Assembly (NCBI GenBank): GCA_030765055.1
Contig: CM060947.1
Coordinates: 225,055,625 to 225,119,624, forward strand
Direction of reading: 5' to 3'
Length of the DNA: 64,000 nt
DNA from: Mantis religiosa
Taxonomy: Eukaryota > Arthropoda > Insecta > Mantodea > Mantidae
The position numbers and the translations under genes are program-made. Positions 23,958 to 36,474 of this stretch are shown in pieces. The notes under the pieces were generated by a model. The model was not told the origin of the DNA and did not search any database. It saw nothing but the letters and a program-made list of their open reading frames with translations. Positions within the stretch are counted from its first letter, which is position 1. Each line of letters begins with the position of its first letter.

Positions 23958-25190
23958 ATATTCTGTAGTAAAGATTTCGGAGATACTTTTAACATATTTG
24001 TATTTTTCAATACACTTTACTCAAATGTCAGCAATTATTCGGCTTTGTATATGTGGAGAGAGCGGAACATCAAAGCCATTACATAGCGACGAGCATATTA
24101 AAAGTGTGACTATTGCTTAGAACCTACTGCACCTATTCTTGTTCTCCTTGCAACTACAAGAAAACAACTGTAGGGAAATTTCTACAGATGTCTCTCTCAA
24201 TTAACATGGATTAGATAGAGAGACAAGCAATATTTGTAAAAGTAGTTTGTAGAAAAGTAGGCAAGGCAACATAACAGCATCAGATTTAATACTTGATGCT
24301 CATTTTGCTTTTCTTCAAATTTTTGCGAGCTAAAGACAATTTTTACAAAGTGCTGCCGTGTAGTTCGCTGTGCCGTGTCTATAACAAAGTTGGTACTTTA
24401 TTTTAATAACTTCTCACCTAGAGGATAGCGGCGAGTGTCGGAAAGGTTTCACAGAAACCGTGTAAACAATTCCAGAACAAACGCCTCACGGTGGGAGTTT
24501 ACGGAAACAAGATTACCGTAATTGGATTGTGGCCACGGTTTTAGGTTTCGGCGATACTCAAGAACTGCCAGCAGTCACGTAAATCAATTTCAACCTAATG
24601 TCTTGGCCAGACTCGTACACTGGTTTCGTTTGTTCCCACAGATGTACATAGCCAGTCAACAGAATCAATCAGTTTCATTCTTAAGAACACATTCTTCTAT
24701 TCCGTCTCATTTTTTCTTTAAGGTAAGTTGGTGGGTTATCCGAAGGTACATGGATTTCTAAACCCGAATGATGCATGTCATCTATCTATCGACCTGGCCG
24801 TTTTGGAATGCCGCCTCCCTTATCAACTCTCCATTATTGTAATCACTGGGATTTACGCATCTAGGCATAAGTTGCGCATCCGACTGTTGCGTAAAATGTG
24901 ATGAACCATTTAATATTGTTATCGCCACACTGTATGACTTCTTAAGTAAAAGTTTATGCTATTGTGTAAATAAGTTCATTTCAAATGTATGTAGATTTAC
25001 CAGTTCTTTAGTTAATATATCCTAAGATACACTCTAAAGCTCGGTGCTCAATTAAAGCAGGAGAGGGGAGCTTGAAATCACCTCCTTCCACTCGCTCCGA
25101 TATAATCGCGCGTTTACCTGTGGTTACCGACTTCCAGTAGCGGAACATAGCTATCATTCTGACATATACGAAGTCAAGCGTTCGCACTCA
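23958..25190. other. No recognised gene
   Basis: No domain, RNA gene or element terminus could be identified. Confidence 0.4.
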
Positions 25191-25199
25191 TAGTTTACT

Positions 25200-26160
25200 C
25201 CTTACTATGCTTCTTAGAAAGATTTCTGTGGTACAAGTTATGTTTTACAAGGTCTGCGATATGTGCTGCAAAAGATGAAGTGCACAGTCTCAAAAGAGGA
25301 GCAAGGTGATCGTCTCTGCATAATCACTTTTAATATAGTTCATCTTTGAAAAGGTTTGTTCGCAGATATATGTAGAGCCAAAGAGTGCCATTAAATTAGA
25401 TGCAAACAAAGGTAATCTATAATAATCACTACGGCCAAAGATTTAAACAGTTCTCATCATTTCTTCTCAGAACATTTTACTGTCGTGGAATTTTGCAGTG
25501 AAGGTAGTTCCATTTGTAGCTTGTGTGGGGTCTCGCTACATGGAAACTTCAAAGGAGTGCAAAATAATTGGATATTTGTCTCAATTTTTTATATCTTCAA
25601 ATTGCGAAGGGAATGTGTCATGTAGTTGGTTTAGAAGTTCTGCATACTTTTCCAGAAGTATGACGTTTATTGTGAACACGGAACGCAAGCAAGCAAGGGA
25701 AATGATATAAATCGGCAGCTAAAGATTGTCCTTGCCACAGTCGCAATTGTGTCATAAATAAGATATTTAATTCATTATCAACTCCCCTTAGAAATAAAAT
25801 TAACCCCGTCTCGTCAGATCTGTCCACCGATTCGTGCAGATCTAGAAAAAAACATGTTAATCGCTTTATGTTTTCCTTTATTTGCCCTTCCAAATCACAA
25901 CGCAATTCTTCTATGTGACTCGTTAATGTACCTCGAGAGAGACTGTGGCAAATAAATCGACAAAATGGGAACAAAATTCCTTCTCAGCAACTAGCAAGCA
26001 TTGCTTGGTAATTTCGCCTTCACTAAATGGTTTCATATTTTTTTCCAATAAGTTCCGCCAGTTTATAAGAAAGCTGTACAACATTTTAAAAATTAGAGTC
26101 ATATTTAACAGATGCTTTCATTTCTTCTAGTTTTTGTGATCTGGCCTCACCTAGAACATA
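25200..26160 (-). pseudogene. hAT transposase relic, GTF2IRD2/Charlie-like
   Basis: Reading leftward on the minus strand: LSYKLAELIGKK and PFSEGEITKQCLL (near 26000-26080), then CHSLSRGTLTSHIEELRCD, ENIKRLTCFFLDLHESVDRSD (with the DES-type motif of hAT catalytic domains) and LFLRGVDNELNI. After a gap comes FEDIKKLRQI, then FGSTYICEQTFSKM near 25341-25390, the hAT C-terminal dimerisation region. The parts are in family order but separated by stops and frameshifts, and the central block is missing. The resemblance is to the hAT proteins from which vertebrate GTF2IRD2 was domesticated. Confidence 0.72.
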
Positions 26161-26173
26161 GATACGCTAAACC

Positions 26174-26640
26174 AGCGGTCACCAACTGGATTGATTTTGT
26201 GCTAGAGCAAATGACGTAGCACTGTGCACTGCCAAGAGTGCCGTACGACTTCAGTTTGAGACAAGACATGGAATTGGACAGCCGTGTTTTCTCGTCCCTT
26301 GCGGTTTGTTTTCGTAAACATAATGTCGGTTGGGGAATGTAATGTGAGACGTAGGAAATCTACTCCTACATTTATGCATTGCACATTGCACGTGGTGCAA
26401 TTAGAGCCAATTTTCATAATATTTGCTGAGGCTTACTCTATAGATGTTGATAATGTTTCATCTGAATTGCAACTTATTGATTTGCAATGCAAGCGTCAAA
26501 TGAAAAATAAATTCCAAAGTAGAATTAGTTTGAATGATTTCTATTCACATTTCCCAAGAAATACTCTTCCTGGACTACATAGTAATGCCGCTCGTGTTCG
26601 CTGTATCTTCGGATCCATATATATATATATGGATTTAGGT
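26174..26640 (+). pseudogene. Second hAT relic in opposite orientation
   Basis: Begins with CAGCGGTCACCAACTGG, which matches a typical hAT terminal inverted repeat. Further in, the plus frame encodes a hAT C-terminal segment: PIFIIFAEAYSIDVDNV, SSELQLIDLQCKRQMKNKF, LNDFYSHFPRNTLPGLHS and VRCIFGS. Only a 5' terminus and a 3' coding part are present, so it is internally deleted. Coding similarity stops in a 22-bp AT palindrome at 26613-26634, where family Y begins. Confidence 0.65.
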
Positions 26641-27315
26641 TAACGGTTAAACCTGTTCTTTTGTGCCACTGCAGACGTTTGATGCATTCCAATTATATTA
26701 TTCTGAAAATCTTCAAGATGAAGCAGATCATGTTCACCAATTGATCGACGGGTTACAATAAGATAGTGCAAACAATTGCACCACTTAGAGTAGTAAAGTC
26801 CATCTACTCAACGCAAGTGCACGGCGGCCGCTTTCTTTGAGAAACCCTCATAATCGTTTTACAACATGGACCCCCTTCCTGACGGTCCCCTCTACAAGGT
26901 TGCAACATTTTAACATCACCGTCTTGCACCTAATGAAACAGAACAACTGGAAGTTGGAACTTTGGCAACTGAGACTCCACGCGGAGTAGACATGCAACTG
27001 TCATTTTCAGAAAATTGGGGTTGCCATTGGTTCCCAACGTCAGTGTTCCATTTCTGAAGTGTGGAGATAGATTTATGACGGTCATTAGTGGGCGGAAAGG
27101 TCAGTTTCTTTGAGGTCCCTTTGACTGGGAACTGCACACACGTTGGCTAAACAGACTTTACCTTTGAAGTCTAGACGCATTTTCCAGCCAAGGAGTGCCT
27201 GTTTCTGTAGTTTCCCATCGCTTTATGCAGTGATAACCATCTGAATTAATTTGGTTGCTTATTGCGTGAATTAAGGTGTCGATATTTCTACGCTGGCGGC
27301 GAACACACCTTGTAT
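26629..27315 (-). repeat. Family Y repeat, copy 1, carrying an unrecognised coding segment
   Basis: Homologous to 39905-40233 in the opposite orientation, except for about 340 bp (about 26803-27150) present only here. On the minus strand both copies encode VRRQRRNIDTL followed by HAI, NQINSDGYHCIK and ETGT (this copy about 27310-27165). In this copy the frame then runs off into stops at the boundary of the extra block. I do not recognise the protein. Both outer edges lie in AT palindromes (26613-26634; 27318-27331). Function unknown; it may be a transposon or a duplicated host exon. Confidence 0.55.
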
Positions 27316-27331
27316 ATCGCATATATATGCG

Positions 27332-28810
27332 AACAATTTTTCCGCTAATGAAATAAAACAAAAACCGCTGCACAAGGCAATTGTCGGATCAGAACTTAAA
27401 ATGTCAACGTATTGCACAAATATTGATATCTAATTTTGAAAAACTAGTGTGTTAAAAGAGACAACAAAAATTTAGAAATCTAGGTTCCACTTCTGAGTAA
27501 TATGTTGTGCTTATTGCTTTTCTTCGAGCTGCTATTTAATATTGCTGTACTGTAAGTAGATTGTCGATTATTTTCCTTTTGTTTAAACTATCAATTAATT
27601 ATTCATTTTTTCCATTAAAATAAGAGTATATAGTAGAATGAGAATGAAAGAAACAATTAAAACAATTTGTGTTACAATTATATCCTTCATATCACAACTC
27701 GGTTATTATTGTTGCATAGTCAATTGTGCATTTAAATTGCAAGATCGGCATTCCGCCACTGCTCTGAAGGCTACGGAGTGCACGGTAGGCTATTCCGGCG
27801 TGCAGCGGGTAAACTTGAACGACCTAGTGTGCACACCGTGCATGGAGATGGTTGCTGGTTTAATGAATTGTCGATACAGAGCAAACTACATTTAGCCACC
27901 CGGTTTCGTGGCGTGCGGCCGGCTGCAACTTAGTTGCTGTATCAGCGGTTCGGTAACAGGAAGACTAAATAGTACGACTTGTCGCTCATTTCTAACATGC
28001 ATAAGATACATTTAAATTTAAAATTAAATTACACACGTATATTAAACAAGGAGAGTTGAAACTGCAGCCCCTATTGCTCATGATTTTCTGATACCTGCGG
28101 AGGAACATGCTGATTAAACTTTGTATTTTCCTCTGAGAAACATAAACACATTTTTGAAGAATCTAATGTGTTTTAATGCCACCTCCTGGAGATAAATATA
28201 GCAAGGGGTTGAATTGTAGGAACGAATGCAACATATGTTAGTGATAGCTCTTATCTTCAAACACGTCATGAATTTTCTGTAAATAGAAATTGTTGCATGT
28301 GCCGTCGCAGAGTTCTGCTGAGATGTCGCAAAACACGTTCTCTCCCAGTTAACTGGCCATAAAAAGGTCATAAAATGTTTTGCACACGACACTAACTCCT
28401 AAAGCTTGCCTGCGAAACAATATTCACTCTATTATTATCTCACCACTAATAGTGCACCATATCTTCCTTTTATACTGTTGCAGGATTCCTAAATAAAGCT
28501 TCTTAGATTTCCAATAACGAATTTTTGGCGAATTTTGTGAATGCTGTGGAAGTAGTTCCAATATTTCCTTGTTTAACATACGCGAATAATTTACTTTTCT
28601 TTTTAGATATTTACGCTATATATGTTCAAAGTACTCACGTGACAAACGGTATTATATTCACTGCTGATCAACAAGTCAACATCATCAGCAGGACAAATAC
28701 CATAAACCGCATGCGTGAAGAATCATTCACCGAATAAATCGTAATTATATAAATTATACAAACTAATTGTCCGATCGCTCATTGGAGAACTTTATGTTGT
28801 ACTGGCACGT
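27332..28810. other. No recognised gene
   Basis: AT-rich apart from a GC-richer patch at 27740-27960 that ends with CAGCGGTTCGGTAAC, faintly like a hAT terminus. No partner was found. Confidence 0.35.
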
Positions 28811-28880
28811 TCCCATGGTAGCTGAATGGTTAGAGCGACCGAAGACACTAAGAGTTAGGGCACAAATCCTATATAACCTA
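28811..28880 (+). repeat. Degenerate tRNA-like sequence
   Basis: CCATGGTAGCTGAATGGTTAG resembles a tRNA D-arm with an A box, and GGGCACAAATCC about 40 bases on resembles a decayed B box. The anticodon arm does not fold cleanly. It is probably the head of an old SINE. Confidence 0.35.
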
Positions 28881-29339
28881 TTTATTATACAGGAAGTTCC
28901 TTTGATAAGGAACACTTCCAGCTCAACTTCCATATTTATCTAATAATGTTATAAACTATTTATTTATTTATTGCTGCTGTAAATATGTCTATTACTCATA
29001 TAAGATTATCATTGTCTTACTAATAAAAGTAATGGCTGTAATGAGTATTCTTGCTGACCGAAATGCGAATTAATAAGCTTGCAAATATTTGTATAGACTT
29101 GTGCGGCCAACCCAGGGTCATAAAATTAATTAAAACCATAAAGCTTTTATCAAACCTTAATTTGAATTTATTTTCTTGCTACACTTTGCGCTCACCAGTA
29201 CATAATCATACAATAACAATAAACTTCTGTCCTATCTTCATATAGTATTTACTTCCAGCTACATTTTGTATTGATCCACCTAGACACATAAAGTAACAAT
29301 CACTTCTGGTCCCGAACTGAGAGGAAAGAGCCCCATAAA

Positions 29340-29625
29340 ACCACACGGCTCACCAAAAGGCAGCGCATGAAAACCCAAAGAGAGTATAAGGAAACCCGAA
29401 CATGGAGGACTTACCCAAAGACACCGACGCGACGCGAGCCAGGCACACAACTCACCTCCCGGTTTGAGGGAGCCATCCAAGGAGCCTCGGGCACCGCAGC
29501 GCCCCCAAAGAGGAACGGCGGAAAACCAAAGCAATGTGACAGCAACGCCTCGAACCGGAAGGGCAAGTAAAAAAAAAAGTGCCGAAGGGAAAACCAAACG
29601 GCACAGAGTAAAGAACAAAGTGCTT
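29340..29625 (+). other. GC-richer basic-coding island, unidentified
   Basis: The plus strand holds a stop-free stretch of about 67 codons (29367-29570) rich in Lys, Arg and Thr, ending in a short A run (29570-29578). Composition differs from the flanks. A retroelement ORF1 fragment is possible, but no motif confirms it. Confidence 0.25.
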
Positions 29626-29826
29626 AAGGTCAGATAACTTTGCGTTAGACTTTGTTAGCATTTTGGAAGTCCTTAGACGTAGTACGTTCTTTACATATGG
29701 ATTAAAGTCACTAAATTTACTTAGGTATTGAATTTAGGTGAACACCGTGGTGCTAAAGAAATTTTTCTGTTCTTTTTATTGTCAGTTTAAGTGGTATGTT
29801 AAGTGGTAATACTCTCTTTTTTTAAG

Positions 29827-30367
29827 TTCCCGCAGGGGAAGGGATCCGTCCCTTTCAGCTGCCAAAGTGCGGGCGCTGCGGACCCTTAGCACTCGTGGTA
29901 CCTCTGACGTTACTAGAGGAACCTCGGGCCGAACAGCCGAGCCCCTCCTTCGGGAGTTGTTCGGATTGGGATGGTCTCGAGGGGGCAGCGTGTTCCCGAT
30001 ACCCGTGGGAGATTGGGTACGTCTTCGGACGGGGTTGAGGGAAGCCATTAAGTTTCCGGGTACTAGCCTGCTCAGCTAGTAGAAGGTGTGCTAGATCACC
30101 AGGCGGCCCCACCGAGGTCATATCGGTAGTCTTCACCTTGAGTGTTGACGCGCGTAAGTGGCGTATCCACTTCCGTCCCGTCTTGTGTCCCTAGGACCAG
30201 ATGGGGGGGGGGGGCTTGTTAGGAAACTAGGTCTTGCCCTAATGGAAAGCCCCACGGAGTATGCCGGGCGCCCTTCACGGGATAGCTCGGACAACTCCCT
30301 GGTTGAAAGAGGCCCGGGTCTTGTTCCTACGGGTTCAAGGCTAATGGGAGTAGAACCTCTGGACTCA
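29827..30367 (+). mobile_element. Retroelement family X, copy 2, uninterrupted
   Basis: 541 bp, GC-rich, flanked by a long direct repeat ACTCTC(T)nAAG at 29811-29826 and 30368-30382 (seven versus six T), the target-site duplication. It aligns with 12041-12925 minus the nested insert there. It includes a run of ten G at about 30205-30215. The insertion point is next to the tail of SINE copy E. The open frame inside shows no recognised domain, so the element is probably the 3' part of a LINE or a long SINE. Confidence 0.8.
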
Positions 30368-30385
30368 ACTCTCTTTTTTAAGTAT

Positions 30386-30610
30386 ACGTCCTCCAACGTT
30401 AAGTCATACTGGACGGTGAATGAAGTGGGTGAAATGATGCTCAAATGGGCTCGGGACACATAGGGCTCAGAGTTACCCAACATTTGTCTTTCAGGATAAG
30501 AGAAAACCGCGGAAAAAACTTATTCAGGTAACTCACCCTGACCGAGATTTGAACTCGGGACCTCTTGAACTGGGACAAACACGGAACCATCTACGCTACC
30601 GATGTAGGCA
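30386..30610 (-). repeat. tRNA-derived SINE, full-length copy E
   Basis: Complete reverse-strand copy, from ACGTCCTCCAACGTT through TCACCCTGACCGAGATT and a B box GATTTGAACTC to a head with diverged ACACGGAACCATC. Its tail abuts the duplication that flanks family X copy 2. Confidence 0.85.
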
Positions 30611-30999
30611 GTAATACTCCCTCGAACCTCTTGAATTTACTATAATTGTGTTCATCCAGTTTTCCAAATCAATTTATTTTCTCTTTCATTTCAATTATGA
30701 TCCATTTCTTCCTTTGGCCATTGTGTTTTTCCTTATTTTGTCATAATTTTAACAAGTCATATTGATATTTGAGACCATATAAGTCAGTAATTCTCTCTAA
30801 TCGTTCTGCCTCCCTTTTGAATTAGGGATCTTGGACTTGTTAGTGATCTTGCTACTTAGGTATTGTCAGGTTAATAGTACTCAAAGTTAATATCGATGTT
30901 AGTATATACATATGCTGATCCCGGAGTTGCGAGTTCCAATTCTGCCAAGAACGACAATTATTAACTGTATTTAAAATCCACAGCCAGGCCCTACTAATA

Positions 31000-31285
31000 T
31001 TGTTGTATAATGACCTTTCCTAATGTAACATAGGGAATGTCTGTTTTAGGACAGGTTATCATCCAGAAGTTACTCAAACTAGATAACAGCTGTTGTTAGC
31101 TGCGCGCCTTTCCAATACCTAAGAGGCATAATGAATATCGTTTCCTAACATTAATATAAGGAGTGTTTTACGATAGGTTTTACCTAGAACTTGATTCAAA
31201 GTGTATAATGGTCTGTGTTCCCATTATCATTAGCTGCGTGCCTTTCCAGTACATAAACAGACAGTTTGAATATCAAACATGATTA
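31000..31285 (+). repeat. Diverged tandem duplication, unit about 135 bp
   Basis: TTAGCTGCGCGCCTTTCCAA near 31097 recurs as TTAGCTGCGTGCCTTTCCAG near 31231, each followed after similar spacing by GAATATC and preceded by AGG..GTTTTA-like blocks. The two halves align over most of the unit. Confidence 0.6.
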
Positions 31286-33600
31286 CCACTTCGTATCACA
31301 CGGTATAAAGGATGCCGAGGCTATCAAACCAAGTAGGAGTTATGCTGTTGATACTACTATAATAAAAACTACCCCCGTTCAGAGCAGTAACCCTTTCACG
31401 GGCTCTATAGCAGCTATTCCAATTACATAAAAGCTCTGGGATCGTTGAATTTTCCGTTCTGTGGTCTCACCTTTTCATTGCCACTTAGCATAGCTGATCA
31501 CATTGCAATCCTCTGGGATTTGGAGAGCTATCAACACTACAGAAGTCTGATGAGCTCTTGAGCGGGTATAGTCCTAGTTTATGAATATATGCACAGCTGA
31601 GCTTAAGCTCGCCAGCTGTTATTTTGTTCCGATGTATGTAATAAACCCCTAGAGGAGGATTTACAACAAACAGAAATAAGTGGTCGCTTGGGTCCCATTG
31701 GATCCCCTGGGTAGACTACAATGTTTCGATGATTGCTGCCATTTACTCTCGTTTGTTTTTATATCATATTTTGGGTCACTACTACAAAACAAATGCCAGA
31801 ATGTGGTTCGTAGTTTCAGCAATATTCATAGAGCGCACTGCAGTATATATAACTTTCTACTAATGGCAGCTTTCACCTGCTTACTTTGTAACACTGCATG
31901 GCTTTTATGTTTTCAAGTCATAATAATGATACAGATTTTATTTTATTCTTCAATGTAACTAACAGATTAACTCTGTCTGAACATACATTTTAACGCTTAA
32001 TACAATTTAATAGTAAATTAAAATATATATTCTGTGCTATAATGCAACATATACCGAAACAAGCTCGCAGAGCGAAATACAAAATAAACTGACATAAAGA
32101 CGCAACAAAAAATTCTTTTTCCAAACACCTTGAAACAACTTCTCTTAGAAAAGTTTATTTTTCTTTGAATTTCAAGCCAAACGAGATACATATATACAGA
32201 AATGTTTACTTGTAGGCACAATGGGATTAGGAAAATACAAGCAACAGTATGTTCTAAGAACGCGTTGCTCATGAAGGTTGAACTTTCGTTCTACAACTAC
32301 GAGAAAGAAACCTAATGACTTGCCCATTTGAATTAAGAACGCGCATTAAAAATTTAAAAGATAAAAAATATCTAGAAACTGGGCATTCCATTACAATTAT
32401 TTTACTTAAGTTCTTTGCTTTAGTAAAATCATTTTTTTCTGCAATGATATTTTGCTAGTATCTCAAAGTTTACCATTTATGCAAAATTTATTCAGAATGA
32501 ATATGACTAGGAGGGTGTTCACGCTGTATGCATTTCATGTGTTATAAATAGTTTAATTTATGGCTATTTATTGAAGGCCTTCAAAATATTTTTGAGAAAG
32601 TCGCACTTTTCGCAAATATTTTTTATATAAATGTAGGTGTGGGTAGATAATTTTTTATAAAACCTTCGGTTCTCCTATTGAAAATGTGCTGAAGTTAAAT
32701 ACTAAGCTTACTAACCAACCTTTAGTTTTTAAGTACACAATCCAACACAAATCTTTATAACAATTTTTATTTGCTTTAGATCCCAGGTCTTAAAGGGTAT
32801 TAAAGAGAAATCTTTTCGTCCTATGCAATTATTTTCTCTACTTAATAAGTAATTAGTAGAGAAAGTAAAACTGATGAATGCACTTTACAAAATATATCTC
32901 TGGGTTCATTTTGGCTTTAAAATTGTTATTTTGAGAGTTATTTTAAACGTTGTAAAAGCTATAAATATAAAACTATATAATCAACCCACTAATATAATTA
33001 CAATCTTAATTGCATCATACCTATTTTTAACTTTAATTGCGCTATTATTTTTTAATTTTCGATATAGAAATTGCACTAATTCTACCTATAACTATCATTC
33101 CATTTAGATCAAATATAATAATTTCGTGACGTTAGAGACAAAGAATGTCTTATATTGACATGACTTTCTCCACTAACCTTTGTTTGTGTAGCCTTTTCTC
33201 CCATTTATTTATATTGACTTACATAAACTATATATTTTGTTACATGTTATGTGGATACGGTAGTTAAAGCTAGAGTCAAATGTTTAAAAGCCAGTTGCTA
33301 CATTCTGGTTGCTCTTTCTGTCACTATTATAAACAAATGAAAACCAATTCAGAATTCAAAAGGGTATTTCACAGTAAATACGGCAGAACACATACAATAA
33401 ATCTAACTTTGTAGAAATACATTCATTTTTATGTGACAAGCTTTTATATTACTATATTTTACTGTTTTTAACGGCTATTTCATATTTATTCATATATTTG
33501 GGAGTTTTCTATGGATTTTTCTAGGAAATGTGATTTGTATAAAATGGAATATAAAACCGAGTAGGCCACAGAATGACAACTTACGTAACAGTGTTTCTAT
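31286..33600. other. AT-rich intergenic sequence
   Basis: No gene recognised. A short block at 32472-32505 (CATTTATGCAAAATTTATTC, AGAATGAA) is similar to 52169-52200, hinting at an old dispersed repeat. Confidence 0.4.
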
Positions 33601-33958
33601 TGGTTATAATAATGTGATATTACGTAATGTTGTGACGTGAACCATGGGATAAAGGTAATTTAGATTTTTCTAGAAAATTCTTGTGCAGAGATTCGAGAAT
33701 ATGCAAATAGTTTTGGCGTCACTCTGCATCAGGTCATCGAAGTGTAAGGATCTGTTATCTGTGGTGCCGATCTCTAAGTCTGCAGAATCTTAAACTGCAA
33801 GGATGCAGTATTGATCATTTTATAAAAGGACATAGTCTACAGAGTTTAACTTTCTGAGAGGATATAATAAAGGTTTTTGTGGAATAAATTTCAAGATTTT
33901 TATAGAAGAGAAAAGTTGTTATTATTTTCTACAAATTATTCTCGCTCCGATACTACGG

Positions 33959-33960
<2 letters not shown>
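33600..33960 (+). other. Possible unclassified solo LTR or promoter-like segment
   Basis: A TATA-like box (TTTTATAAAAGG near 33819) is followed about 50-65 bases later by AATAAAGG and GAATAAAT signals, an LTR-like arrangement. Paired ends and a duplication were not found. Confidence 0.25.
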
Positions 33961-34014
<54 letters not shown>

Positions 34015-34035
34015 GGAAAGAGAAAGAAATAGAGA
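33961..34035 (+). repeat. (GA)n microsatellite
   Basis: A pure GA tract of about 38 bases followed by interrupted GA and GAAA units. Confidence 0.97.
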
Positions 34036-34890
34036 GAGGGAGAAGACTTATTGCTCCAGGGCGCCGAGGCATACATCTACAAGAATTCTTCAAGATCGAC
34101 ACAAAATTTGAGAATAATTAATCATTAACCATCCCTCGCACCTTTTGTACCAAATTATTCAGCTTCAGGCTAATGTATAGCATAATAAAACAAGCATTCA
34201 GGTTGAAGCAGAAAATTCAAGATATATGACTTGTTAGTTAAAGTAAATGAAATAATATTCTAATTGCAAATCTATATAGCTTTGAGAAAATAAACATATT
34301 GTAAATGTTTTCTAAGAACGTTGGTAGGGGATGAGGGTATTTTCTAGAAACGCTTCTTGTTGCATCCTTGGAGGATACAAACTAAATGCCAGCTATAGTA
34401 TTTAACAGTCATTTCATTTGAGATATATTGCACTTTCTCACTCACTCAAACATTCTAAAACGCCTATTACAATCAAGGGATGCTCAAAACGTGTATTCTT
34501 AGTGAAAACCATAAATTTTAAGTGGCATGTAATATTTCATATAATTTATATAGATGCGCAACGAAAGAAATTTAAACAGCAGTAAAATAACCATAATAAC
34601 CATTGATCGTCTAATTGGCTTACGTAAACTTTGTAGGAATGAAAATACTATTTCCAATTATTCAGATATGGTGCTCAGGAAGCATTTTCATTAACATCTT
34701 GTTTATATATGTTTCATTACATAATATATTTTAATAACACTTTAATAAGAAAATTTACAGTGGTCCGATAATAACTTTTTTGACATAAGTAATTAAGGAA
34801 CCATTCCACACTTGCTCTAGGTGTGATCTACGGTACATACAGTTAGAAGAAACAATATGCGTACAACGTTGTACATTTCTTGTTGTAATT

Positions 34891-35078
34891 TACATCCTAC
34901 AGCGTCAAGTCATATCGGGACGATGAATGAGTCTGTGATCCATGGAGCTAAGAGTTACCCGATATTCGCCTTCCAGGATAAGGGAAAAAGTATTATACAG
35001 GTAGCTCACCCTAATCGAGATTCGAGCTTGGGACCTCTTGAACACGAGGCAGACACAACATCTAGGCTACCCAGGTGA
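34891..35078 (-). repeat. tRNA-derived SINE, copy F with internal deletions
   Basis: Reverse-strand copy of the main SINE: TACATCCTACAGCG, CATATCGGGACGATGAATGA, GAGTTACCCGATATTCGCC and a B box GATTCGAGCTT. Parts of the tail and of the anticodon-arm region are missing. Confidence 0.75.
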
Positions 35079-36473
35079 CAATGCTGTACACTCTTCTATA
35101 AGCCATGTTAGTGAAGAAAAAATTCCAACTTTAGACCAACAAAAATAGAGCAATAATAGGTTATACGTTTTCTCGATCTTGAAAATTTGGAATTCTAGCA
35201 ATTTCATCGAACCTGGAAAATTGTATAAAACTGGGAAATCATTAATTTATCCCATTCCATCCAAAAATGTTGTATCGAACTTTAACTAGAAATATATGCC
35301 CTAGACCTCTGAATCCAGAGAGGGAGGACTTAGAAGTTCACCAAGCATGTTTTCAAGATGCAACATAAAAATGTGTAACAAAATCTCGCCAACCTAAGTT
35401 ACATGGAACATTTGTCGGAATTTTCTAACTTCAAACTTATATCTAACGATTTCGACTAAAATATTACAGTTGACGTATATACCCCGAAGTTTTTTGAAAT
35501 AGTTTGAGAAAAGTGTCTTAAATACACAATTTTCTGCTAAGAACCTTTCTGTACAGTAGCAATTTCTCCAAGTTGGTTTGAATTTGACTGGTTTGTGACC
35601 TTATATTTTAAAAGTTCTCTTTGGTGAGGTCCAATAAAGGGGGTGCAATCTGTGGGTTAGCATATAACATTGAATCGGATACAAAAGTAAGTTTTCATAA
35701 GAATATTTTGCAAAAGGAAGGCACTAATATTTAGAAAGTCATAGAGATATAAAGATCACAAATTTTGAGGTTAACTGAAATATATGAAAAGTGTTTAGCG
35801 GATAAAAATCTATGTGCGTATGGTGTGGAAATAATTTTAAATGCCCATGAAAATGGAGGCATTCAGTATAACCATAGATTATTCATAAATTCGCAAATTT
35901 ATTTCTCCGCAGCTTTACATATTGTTCCCTCAAATTTCAAGACACTGCATTAAGAAGGTCATACGCTTCAATGTGTAGTTAAATTATTCACGAAAATGCA
36001 ACACAAAAGCATCAAACTGTGTAAATTTTTACAAATTATTAAACTAATATTTATACTCGAAAATCACAAGAAGGCATAAACTGTATCAGATGCACTTTGC
36101 TTATTAAATGAGAGCTGATCATAATTGCTAGAAAATGTAATTTTGGGTATAAGTTGTAAAACTCCAGCGGAAATTTAGGAATAAAATATAAAATATAAGC
36201 ATATTTTATACACATCAAATCGTGAATTTCTGACTTTCGAGGTTTTATATGTGAATATTTCTACCAACTGCGGGCAAACCGCCAGGAGAGTTATTATGCA
36301 ATAGTCTACTCGGTTTTCAACACAATACTATAAGGGTAGAATAACTGTTTTGTGAAAATATTGAAAACATATTTCTTAGGTTGAAATTCAAACCTTACAA
36401 GCTAAGACAACTTTAGAACATGCTCCTTTAAAACGTTTAAAAACGCAAATAAATCCACTGAATCATCACTACC
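35079..36473. other. AT-rich intergenic sequence
   Basis: No gene, RNA or element recognised. Confidence 0.45.
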
Positions 36474-36474
36474 A

